NCBI GenBank assembly: GCA_008363265.1
Contig: RHKR01000220.1
Location: 1-5,149, forward strand
DNA length: 5,149 nt
Direction of reading: 5' to 3'
Origin: Chlorobiota bacterium
Lineage (GTDB): Bacteria > Bacteroidota > Ignavibacteria > Ignavibacteriales > Ignavibacteriaceae
Position numbers and translations under genes: made by a program
Shown: positions 1 to 5,149 of the stretch, piece by piece
How positions within the stretch are numbered: position 1 is the stretch's first letter
Layout: the number at the start of each line of letters is the position of its first letter
Notes under the pieces: generated by a model
What the model saw: only the letters and a program-made list of their open reading frames with translations
What the model was told of the DNA's origin: nothing
Databases searched by the model: none

Positions 1-189
1 GGGAGTATCCACCCACCTGAAGGCGGAGGAGACTTTTAGAGGAAATCCTGTCTGATACCCCGAGATCATTTCCAACAAGGTCTCTTCTGACCAGAGGTTC
101 TTTATCCCCCAGCAGACAAGACCCCAGAGGCTGTCAGACCTCAGGTTATCCCGAAAGGATGACCTGGGTTTTAAATAAACGATTTTCAT
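1..189 (-). CDS. csm4: Csm4, type III-A Csm complex subunit (5' part only, runs off the left edge)
   Basis: This is the N-terminal 63 codons of a gene cut by the left window edge; the frame is open from the ATG at 189-187 to base 1. The start MKIVYLKPRSSF is the usual opening beta strand of Csm4 (a RAMP/Cas5-like fold). It is followed by SDSLWGLVCWGI at about residues 18-29, matching the family's S-D-T-L-W/F-G-x-L-C-W signature, and by FPLKVSSAF at about residues 48-56, matching its P-x-x-x-SSAF segment. An AGGGGA Shine-Dalgarno lies 6 nt before the ATG, and the gap from the csm3 stop is 15 nt, so the two are surely co-transcribed. In the Csm complex, Csm4 sits at the base next to Cas10 and holds the 5' handle of the crRNA. 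The family is usually around 300 residues, so about four fifths of the gene should lie outside the window. The identification rests on motifs and position; I see nothing that competes with it. Confidence 0.9.
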   Translation of the reverse strand, partial: MKIVYLKPRSSFRDNLRSDSLWGLVCWGIKNLWSEETLLEMISGYQTGFPLKVSSAFRWVDTP

Positions 190-195
190 GTTATT

Positions 196-201
196 TCCCC
201 T
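196..201 (-). promoter_or_regulatory. Ribosome binding site of csm4
   Basis: AGGGGA on the minus strand, 6 nt before the csm4 ATG. It lies inside the 15-nt csm3-csm4 gap and confirms the start of the truncated csm4 reading frame. Confidence 0.7.
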
Positions 202-204
202 GAT

Positions 205-966
205 CTAATTTATGGGATCGAGTTCGTCGAGTGTCTTCCAGTTTTTGGTAACTGATTCGTCGAGCGGGGCAACACTGGCCTTGTATTTGTCATCGCCGGT
301 TTTATAACTTTCCGCATCGACCACAATCGGTTCGGCAAGTTTGAAACGGATCCTGCCGTAACCACGGGAAATGCTTCCACCCAGCCCTGAATGCTCAAGT
401 AACCTTAACGCCTGATATACCACTTTCAGATTGGCTTCATCAACTGCTGTCCCGTTTCCGTCGTCATAAATGCTGTAGATCATTTCGAAGTTGAAAAGAG
501 AACCCTTAACAACCCTTTCGAGGAACCGGGGATTCGCTTCCGAGGTGAGTCTGTTGATCGAGTTTTCGGGTTTTAACTCAGTGAACAGCAACTCTGAGTC
601 GAGTCCTTTCCACATTATCTCGGTTTCTTTGGATGGATAAGCATCACGAACTGTCAACCGGGTTGGACCTCCCTCTGTTCCCTTGGTAAAATTGCCAAAA
701 ACCCTGCAAATTGTATCATTAACATCTTTTGATTCCCAGGTTTCGCCACCTTTGGAGATATTTCCTTCGGCAAATTCTACCAGCATTCTCATCTTCCCTT
801 TCAGACTCGAACCCGGAATAAAGGGGTAGTTTGTATGCGGATCACGGATCACGGGGCTGTCAACGCCGCCGATCTCAAGTTTTTCCTTGCTGCCGCCGAT
901 GTGAAGACCTGTGAGAGTTTCGATCTGGCCTCTGAGTACTATGTTTTTTACAAATCTAAGTGACAT
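205..966 (-). CDS. csm3: Csm3, backbone RNase subunit of the type III-A complex (Cas7 family)
   Basis: A complete RAMP-fold protein of 253 residues, close to or slightly longer than usual for Csm3 (about 215-250). Csm3 forms the helical backbone along the crRNA and cuts bound target RNA at 6-nt intervals. Visible signatures in order are TGLHIGGS (19-26), GGVDSPVIRDP (33-43), FIPGSSLKGKMR (49-60), LTSEANPRFLER (140-151) and the glycine-rich loop GLGGSISRGYGRI (194-206). The aspartate of GGVDSPVI, Asp36 (codon at 859-861), aligns with the catalytic Asp33 of Streptococcus thermophilus Csm3, so target RNA cleavage should be intact. I chose the ATG at 966-964 because AAGGAG stands 7 nt before it; an in-frame TTG two codons upstream leaves almost no spacing to that site. 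About 40 residues follow the last motif and look like a variable tail. The gene starts 11 nt after csm2 stops. Confidence 0.97.
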   Translation of the reverse strand: MSLRFVKNIVLRGQIETLTGLHIGGSKEKLEIGGVDSPVIRDPHTNYPFIPGSSLKGKMRMLVEFAEGNISKGGETWESKDVNDTICRVFGNFTKGTEGGPTRLTVRDAYPSKETEIMWKGLDSELLFTELKPENSINRLTSEANPRFLERVVKGSLFNFEMIYSIYDDGNGTAVDEANLKVVYQALRLLEHSGLGGSISRGYGRIRFKLAEPIVVDAESYKTGDDKYKASVAPLDESVTKNWKTLDELDPIN

Positions 967-973
967 TTTCAAA

Positions 974-979
974 CTCCTT
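974..979 (-). promoter_or_regulatory. Ribosome binding site of csm3, overlapping the csm2 stop codon
   Basis: AAGGAG on the minus strand, 7 nt before the csm3 ATG. Its first two bases belong to the TAA stop of csm2, an arrangement that favours translational coupling. It decides the csm3 start in favour of the ATG at 966 over the TTG at 972. Confidence 0.75.
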
Positions 980-1382
980 AATTACTTTTGTGATCGTAAA
1001 ATCTGTGGTACGCGACTATTGCCTCGGTGATCGAGATCAAATTATCGACCGCGTCGACTTTCTTTGTTTGATCTTTTACCGAAGTGGCATCAATCCCTTT
1101 TTTCATCAACTCGTAGAACGGTTTTAATTTTGGTTGCCGGCCGGCCGAGTACGCGAGCTTGGGCTTAAGGAGGATCAACTCTCTTTCAATTTGAGCAGTT
1201 ACCTCTCCTGCATTTTTCAATTTGATCCGGATCGATACAATTGACGAATAAAAATTCCTCAATTGCGCTGTTTTAACCTGATTTTGAACGAACAGTTTTC
1301 CGTATGTTTCACCGATACTGTCGATGTCCTGGGGTGTTATGGTTGAGAGATCACTTACTGTGTTGAGATCTGTAAGGGGCAT
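978..1382 (-). CDS. csm2: Csm2, small helical subunit of the type III-A complex
   Basis: A complete protein of 134 residues, a normal size for Csm2, the mainly alpha-helical small subunit that forms the inner filament of the complex along the target RNA beside the Csm3 backbone. The recognisable parts are VKTAQLRNFYSSI (about 36-48), LKPKLAYSAGRQ (about 72-83), and the C-terminal TEAIVAYHRFY (about 118-128), all typical of the family. The first 30 residues are variable. The ATG at 1382-1380 is preceded by AGGAGG with a 5-nt spacer, and the gap to the cas10 stop is 11 nt. Its stop codon overlaps the csm3 ribosome binding site. The protein has no enzymatic motif, and none is expected. Identification is firm from motif, size and position between cas10 and csm3. 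Confidence 0.95.
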   Translation of the reverse strand: MPLTDLNTVSDLSTITPQDIDSIGETYGKLFVQNQVKTAQLRNFYSSIVSIRIKLKNAGEVTAQIERELILLKPKLAYSAGRQPKLKPFYELMKKGIDATSVKDQTKKVDAVDNLISITEAIVAYHRFYDHKSN

Positions 1383-1387
1383 GGATT

Positions 1388-1393
1388 CCTCCT
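1388..1393 (-). promoter_or_regulatory. Ribosome binding site of csm2
   Basis: AGGAGG on the minus strand, directly after the cas10 TAG stop and 5 nt before the csm2 ATG. It is a near-perfect anti-16S match and the strongest such site in the window, consistent with Csm2 being needed in several copies per complex. Confidence 0.75.
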
Positions 1394-3805
1394 CTATTTT
1401 TTTGTTCTGTTTTTAAGAATTACATATGACGCAGGAACCACAAAGTCCTGGATCAGACCTGTACTCTCCTCGCTGTTTACAAGGCGTGAAAAAAGGGCGA
1501 CCTTCTTGTTGGGCTTTCTCCCTTCCTTGTTGTCTTTTATCGCTTCCGCGTTCACTCCCCGCGGGTTTCTGGCCAATGAATACTTGATCTTGAACATGTT
1601 CCTGAAGTATTTTTCGATCACCAGCTCATTTTTTTCGTTGAGCATCTCCGTCGTCTGACCGAGCAGAAAATGAACATAGGCAGAGGTAACTTCCTCGTTG
1701 GGATTCTTTGATGCCACCAGGGAATCGATCTCCCTGCCATAATCAATCAGATCCTTTGCCCTGGTCCACTTAAACTCCCGGCCGAAGATCGAGATGCTGT
1801 CTTTTTCAGGAGATGACTTTTTCGCACGGCTCTCGGCAGCTCCTGCGTGATTCGCGGCACGGTGAACGGGGTAACTCTCACGGCACAAATATGCTCCCGC
1901 GGAAATTGTCAGATTCCTGTTTCCGCAGGCGTACTGTGTAAATGCCTCTTTGAGATCGAATGCAAAGTTCAGAACATTTATCCAGGAACCTACCACGAAG
2001 AGGTCGTCACCCCCGGAGTATGTTACATATATCTGCCACTTTTCCGCCAGTATGTTGATATGTCCGGTAAAAAAGAGGTTTAGAGCCCGGGAGAGGTTAA
2101 CCGTTCTCGAAAGTGATCTGATGCTCTCCTGCTCATCATTTCTTTCAAGGCCGAAACTGAAAATGCTGCCAAGATTATCCACATCCATTCTCAATACTGA
2201 AAGTACTGAGTAATTCAGTTTATCACCGGTCTCGGAGTTAAGAACCGCCAGTTCAGGAAACTCCATCACTGAGCCGGTATCGGATTGAAGAGGAGCGTAA
2301 TTTCCGATCAGTCGGACTCCGTAGGCGGTATTCTTCGCACCCTTTTCAGGTACAATACCCTTTAGAACTTCAAATTCATTGACACAATATAGAACCACAT
2401 GTGTTTCGGAATCTTCCTTGAGATAAGCGGTGGCAAGTTCCTTGTCAGATGCGATCACCCAACTGAGCCCGAAATCCTTGAAAGGGATCTCTACCAGTCC
2501 ACTTTCATACCTTTTCTTTGGCCGGTAATCCGTGGGTATCTCTCTTTTTACTATATATCGCGCCTTCGGAAGAACTGAACCGAGGTCTTCAAACATCTGG
2601 GTTAGCGAAAAGAGAAACTTCTCATAGTCATTCATCTTTTCGTATTCAGCCTTATCTTCGGAAGAGGGAATGGCTGCATACTGAGGAGCAGCTGAATCAA
2701 GATCGATCGAAAATGCTTCCCCAAGGAAGCCGATACTTCTCTGCTTCTTTGCCGCGGTAAGTTTCGTGGCGATCACGCCATACCATTTCGAAAAGTCTTT
2801 GTAAAGGGTCGCATTGGCTTCAAGCGTTTCCAGGATGAGGTTCAACTCTCCTTTATAGGTTCGATAAAACCACTTTTGGATATTCTTTCTTGCCTCAGAC
2901 ATCTTCTCTCTGTTCGAGGAATTGTTCGGTACCACCAAAACAAAGTGTCCGCCACCATTGATCAACAGATTTGCGGAAAGCATACCTGTTTCTCTTAAGA
3001 GATAACTGCTGAAGGTGTCCGTAAGCAATGTCAGGTAAAATGACTTCCCTCTGAACTGCTTGCTTCTTCCTTTTTGGCGGTTCTCGACAGGGTTGGTTTC
3101 CGAATAAATGAAGTTCTGAATACCGCTGACATCCGCCGCGACGATCAGAAATGGATTTTCATCACTCTCAGCCTCGTTAATGCATGCCGCGAGAGCAGCT
3201 GTGGTTTTCAGGTGGTCGAAGAGGGAAATATCGGGTTTGCTCAGATATACCGATGAACTTACCATCGTAAGGTGCTTCTCAAAAAGAAAAAGAAGGGATT
3301 CTATCAGTTGGGGAAGTTCAAGATCAGGAAGGGATCTGACATCATCTACAAGCCTGGTGTATACCTCATCCGAAAGTTTTGACATCTCTGAGTCATCGGG
3401 GAGGTTATTAATATTTTCAGCATGAGAAGGGTTGATATCCACCGTGCTCACCATGCCCGGTTTGTAGTACCACAGACCTTTTGGCCGGTCATGAACGGTT
3501 TCGATCAGTGAAAGCACCGATAAGAGCGGCTTCCTCTTAAACCCGGCCTCTGAACCAGAGTGGTCCTTCTCAATTTGATCTGCTCTCGATACCACATCCA
3601 GGATCGGGTTTTCCCCACCCTTGAGTAAAGAGAGAACTTCATTTTTAACAGCCATTGCTTCACTTTGGCCGGAAAAGGCTGCATCGAAAAAATCCGAAGA
3701 AGCTTTTGTGGGATCAGCACTCCTGCTTTCTGAATCCCAGCGTATTTTCCCGATATCGTGCAGCAATGCCGCCAGAATTACCAAATATTTGTTATGTTTT
3801 TCCAT
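1394..3805 (-). CDS. cas10: Cas10/Csm1, large subunit of the type III-A complex with HD nuclease and GGDD cyclase motifs
   Basis: A complete protein of 803 residues, a usual length for Csm1. Domains in order: an HD phosphohydrolase-type nuclease at about 1-110, with LLHDIGK (His16-Asp17) and a later SRAD (73-76) segment before PLLSVLSLI; a first palm/cyclase-like domain beginning at FLIVAADVSGIQNF (219-232), with the FRGKSFYL (251-258) and LINGGGHF (281-288) motifs; a central linker; a second palm with VLRMDVDNLG (537-546) and YSGGDD (596-601, codons 2003-2014); and a C-terminal helical domain from about 690. By family knowledge the HD domain cuts ssDNA and the GGDD palm makes cyclic oligoadenylate from ATP when target RNA is bound. 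Both active sites look intact. Oddly, the region before the VLPKARYIV segment (about 360-410), where many Csm1 proteins have a CxxC...CxxC zinc finger, has no cysteine; the whole protein has only four. The ATG at 3805 follows GGGAG with a 4-nt spacer and lies 46 nt after the upstream small gene. Confidence 0.97.
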   Translation of the reverse strand: MEKHNKYLVILAALLHDIGKIRWDSESRSADPTKASSDFFDAAFSGQSEAMAVKNEVLSLLKGGENPILDVVSRADQIEKDHSGSEAGFKRKPLLSVLSLIETVHDRPKGLWYYKPGMVSTVDINPSHAENINNLPDDSEMSKLSDEVYTRLVDDVRSLPDLELPQLIESLLFLFEKHLTMVSSSVYLSKPDISLFDHLKTTAALAACINEAESDENPFLIVAADVSGIQNFIYSETNPVENRQKGRSKQFRGKSFYLTLLTDTFSSYLLRETGMLSANLLINGGGHFVLVVPNNSSNREKMSEARKNIQKWFYRTYKGELNLILETLEANATLYKDFSKWYGVIATKLTAAKKQRSIGFLGEAFSIDLDSAAPQYAAIPSSEDKAEYEKMNDYEKFLFSLTQMFEDLGSVLPKARYIVKREIPTDYRPKKRYESGLVEIPFKDFGLSWVIASDKELATAYLKEDSETHVVLYCVNEFEVLKGIVPEKGAKNTAYGVRLIGNYAPLQSDTGSVMEFPELAVLNSETGDKLNYSVLSVLRMDVDNLGSIFSFGLERNDEQESIRSLSRTVNLSRALNLFFTGHINILAEKWQIYVTYSGGDDLFVVGSWINVLNFAFDLKEAFTQYACGNRNLTISAGAYLCRESYPVHRAANHAGAAESRAKKSSPEKDSISIFGREFKWTRAKDLIDYGREIDSLVASKNPNEEVTSAYVHFLLGQTTEMLNEKNELVIEKYFRNMFKIKYSLARNPRGVNAEAIKDNKEGRKPNKKVALFSRLVNSEESTGLIQDFVVPASYVILKNRTKK

Positions 3806-3809
3806 CTGT

Positions 3810-3814
3810 CTCCC
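3810..3814 (-). promoter_or_regulatory. Ribosome binding site of cas10
   Basis: GGGAG on the minus strand, 4 nt before the cas10 ATG. The remaining 3815-3851 gap is AT-rich; I see no convincing -35/-10 pair or hairpin terminator in it, so read-through from the small upstream gene is plausible. Confidence 0.6.
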
Positions 3815-3851
3815 ATATGGTTAAAATTTCTTGAACAATTGTAATTCTTAG

Positions 3852-4256
3852 TCAGTACAATCTGAAATAATACCCGCCATCATCGGCATAAACCAACTCA
3901 ATATCCATAACCCCGTTTGCAGTATACAACTTCCATCTTGTTTCAGAAATTATCACCGCCTCCTTGTTATATTTCTCACAAAAAAAGTTGAGTGCCCCTT
4001 GATTGTGGGGTACGACCACAGTAAGATTGCAGTAGGAATTCCCGTCAAAATAGTATGCCACGGTAAAGTTTGAGGCTTCGTACCACAGATACCGGGATCC
4101 GTCATTAGTACGGGCCCACTGAATCCCCTTGTCACGAAATTCGGAAAAAATATCACTTGAACTCGACCCTATCCTCGCCTGAGCAAAATTGATCGAAGAG
4201 AGGAGCAAAAAGAGGAGTATTGCACCTTTGATAAAAAGATTGTACTTTGTTCTCAT
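3852..4256 (-). CDS. Small exported protein of unknown function with N-terminal signal peptide
   Basis: A 134-residue protein I do not recognise. Residues 1-27 form a classic Sec signal peptide: a basic start (MRTKYNLFIK), a hydrophobic core GAILLFLLLSS, and an AQA site giving probable cleavage after Ala27. There is no lipobox cysteine and no second membrane segment, so the mature part of about 107 residues should be periplasmic or secreted. The mature part is rich in aromatic residues and looks like a small beta-rich domain. It has two cysteines (76 and 93) that could form a disulfide, and it ends in GGYYFRLY. The ATG at 4256 is preferred because GGGAAG lies 5 nt upstream; a GTG two codons earlier overlaps that site. 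It runs in the same direction as its neighbours, 62 nt after the Lon-like gene and 46 nt before cas10, so it may share their transcript. A link to CRISPR function is unproven; it could be an unrelated neighbour. Confidence 0.8.
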   Translation of the reverse strand: MRTKYNLFIKGAILLFLLLSSINFAQARIGSSSSDIFSEFRDKGIQWARTNDGSRYLWYEASNFTVAYYFDGNSYCNLTVVVPHNQGALNFFCEKYNKEAVIISETRWKLYTANGVMDIELVYADDGGYYFRLY

Positions 4257-4261
4257 AAACA

Positions 4262-4267
4262 CTTCCC
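4262..4267 (-). promoter_or_regulatory. Ribosome binding site of the small exported protein
   Basis: GGGAAG on the minus strand, 5 nt before the ATG at 4256. It selects this ATG over the in-frame GTG at 4262-4260, which would overlap the site. Confidence 0.55.
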
Positions 4268-4318
4268 GCGTGTTCGTTAATCATTTAGTTACTTAATTCT
4301 AAATAGCCATTTGTTTTT

Positions 4319-5149
4319 TCACTTAATCTCAGACAGCGCGAAATACTTTCCGATTATCCTGCCTTGGGTGGCGGTTCTGTAAGCAAATATCTGCGCCTCT
4401 ACCGGTTCCTTTCTCAACCCGATGGCGAACGCGTTCTTCGAAGGTCCGTTATTTGAAAGCAGATTTCCAACATAAGTATTGGCAGATGGATAATTAATAA
4501 GGATCATCGTTGGTGGACCATTTGAATCCTTAAACGGTGTATAGATGGTCGGAACCGGAAAAACATTGTACCATACATTATCGTGGGGACGACTGATCTC
4601 GCAATCCTGAATCCGGAATTCCATCTTTGTCGCATTCACCTTTTCATCCCCGAGTTTGTCGTAGAGTGTAAGTTCTTTTATTCCCCGGTCTGTAGCGATT
4701 ACTCTGGCAATTCCAAGGTGGTGTCTCTTTGCCTTCTCAAACTTCAGCAGATCAGAGATAGACATTCCGAAAATTTTCTCTGAGAATTCATTAAAATTTC
4801 TGATCTCCAGGAAATAGTTCTCATTTTCTTCAATTAATCTCCTGTCTGCTCCCTTGAACAGGTTCCTGTGTGGAATCACTATTTTTTTGAATGAAGGTCT
4901 TTCACGAAGGATGAGTTTGGTTTTTTCGACCAGCATAGTAACCGCCCTCATCAGATCGAATCTTTCAAAGGTGCCGGTAAAGACAAATCCCGGGTCACCG
5001 GGTTTTTCACAGATCAAGGAGAGGGTTGCAGCCAGGGCGGCAAAATGGAAGGAGTCACCCTGAAGACTGTCATCATTAACAGTTTTTAGAATTCCGTCAG
5101 CAAACGGGTTATAGTGAAACGAAAAAGACAACCCCCAATTCATAACCGT
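4319..5149 (-). CDS. Lon-like (S16-type) Ser-Lys protease domain protein beside the csm operon, probably 5'-incomplete
   Basis: Read from the ATG at 5143 this is 274 residues, but the frame has no stop before the window edge and no Shine-Dalgarno can be judged, so the true start may lie outside. Residues about 25-120 resemble the Lon proteolytic domain. GDS with Ser31 (codon 5051-5053) matches the Lon catalytic serine, FTG with Thr56 matches the conserved MTG, VEK with Lys74 (codon 4922-4924) matches the catalytic lysine, and KKIVIPHRN (86-94) matches the strand ending in IP. The Ser-Thr (25) and Ser-Lys (43) spacings equal those of E. coli Lon Ser679, Thr704 and Lys722. The GG usually before the lysine motif is lost. 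No AAA+ ATPase motif is seen. Residues about 130-274 are an unrecognised, probably beta-rich region without membrane segments. Next to a cyclase-competent Cas10 it could be a cOA-controlled protease like CalpL, but no SAVED or CARF domain is recognisable here. The fold call is fairly sure; the CRISPR role is inference. Confidence 0.7.
   Translation of the reverse strand, partial: TVMNWGLSFSFHYNPFADGILKTVNDDSLQGDSFHFAALAATLSLICEKPGDPGFVFTGTFERFDLMRAVTMLVEKTKLILRERPSFKKIVIPHRNLFKGADRRLIEENENYFLEIRNFNEFSEKIFGMSISDLLKFEKAKRHHLGIARVIATDRGIKELTLYDKLGDEKVNATKMEFRIQDCEISRPHDNVWYNVFPVPTIYTPFKDSNGPPTMILINYPSANTYVGNLLSNNGPSKNAFAIGLRKEPVEAQIFAYRTATQGRIIGKYFALSEIK

Noticed and set aside
970..972. TTG at 972 as the start of csm3, giving two more residues
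   Set aside because: The AAGGAG ribosome binding site would be almost adjacent to it; the ATG at 966 has a proper 7-nt spacer.
1847..3824. Several plus-strand open frames of 60-87 codons within the cas10 region
   Set aside because: They lie antisense to a complete, motif-rich cas10 and show no recognisable protein features; they are shadow frames.
3824..3845. AATTTCTTGAACAATT-like imperfect palindrome before cas10 as an operator or promoter
   Set aside because: The symmetry breaks after four outer bases and no well-spaced -35/-10 pair accompanies it; this is expected by chance in AT-rich DNA.
3953..4156. A 67-codon minus-strand frame overlapping the small exported protein
   Set aside because: It is in another frame of the same strand inside the exported protein gene, with no ribosome binding site or recognisable motif.
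4260..4262. GTG at 4262 as the start of the small exported protein
   Set aside because: It overlaps the GGGAAG ribosome binding site; the ATG at 4256 is correctly spaced.
1..5149. CRISPR repeat array within the window
   Set aside because: No direct repeats with regular spacing were seen; all sequence except short gaps is explained by coding regions.

Overview
The window carries one strand of genes, all reading right to left on the minus strand, and it holds the 5' part of a type III-A (Csm) CRISPR-Cas operon. In transcription order the genes are: a Lon-like serine protease (4319 to the right edge, possibly 5'-truncated), a small exported protein (3852-4256), cas10/csm1 (1394-3805), csm2 (978-1382), csm3 (205-966) and the first 63 codons of csm4 (1-189), which runs off the left edge. 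No CRISPR array, cas1/cas2, cas6, tRNA, rRNA, insertion sequence or convincing terminator is visible. There is no gene-free stretch longer than about 62 bases.

The four csm genes are tightly packed, with gaps of 11, 11 and 15 nt, each with a clear Shine-Dalgarno sequence. They have the canonical III-A order cas10-csm2-csm3-csm4. Cas10 keeps both its HD nuclease motif and its GGDD cyclase motif, and Csm3 keeps the catalytic Asp. By family knowledge the complex should therefore cut target RNA, cut ssDNA and make cyclic oligoadenylate (cOA) second messengers. A cOA signal needs an effector with a sensor domain, and no recognisable CARF or SAVED effector lies inside the window.

The most interesting item is the gene at the right edge. 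Its N-terminal ~110 residues match the proteolytic domain of Lon (family S16): a GDS serine motif, a TG motif 25 residues later, a lysine 43 residues after the serine, and an IP motif at the end of the following strand. The serine-to-TG-threonine and serine-to-lysine spacings equal those of E. coli Lon. No AAA+ module is visible. The reading frame stays open to the window edge, so an N-terminal part may be missing. Its C-terminal ~140 residues are unrecognised. A Lon-type protease beside a cOA-competent Cas10 recalls the CalpL system (SAVED-Lon protease activated by cA4). This protein is not obviously CalpL, because no SAVED domain could be recognised, so it is a candidate for a different CRISPR-linked protease. 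Between it and cas10 sits a small signal-peptide protein of unknown role.

The organism cannot be named from the sequence. Base composition is intermediate, Shine-Dalgarno sequences are strong, starts are ATG, and the export signal is bacterial-type. Together these suggest a Gram-negative-like bacterium, possibly of the Bacteroidota/Ignavibacteria group, but that is only a weak impression.
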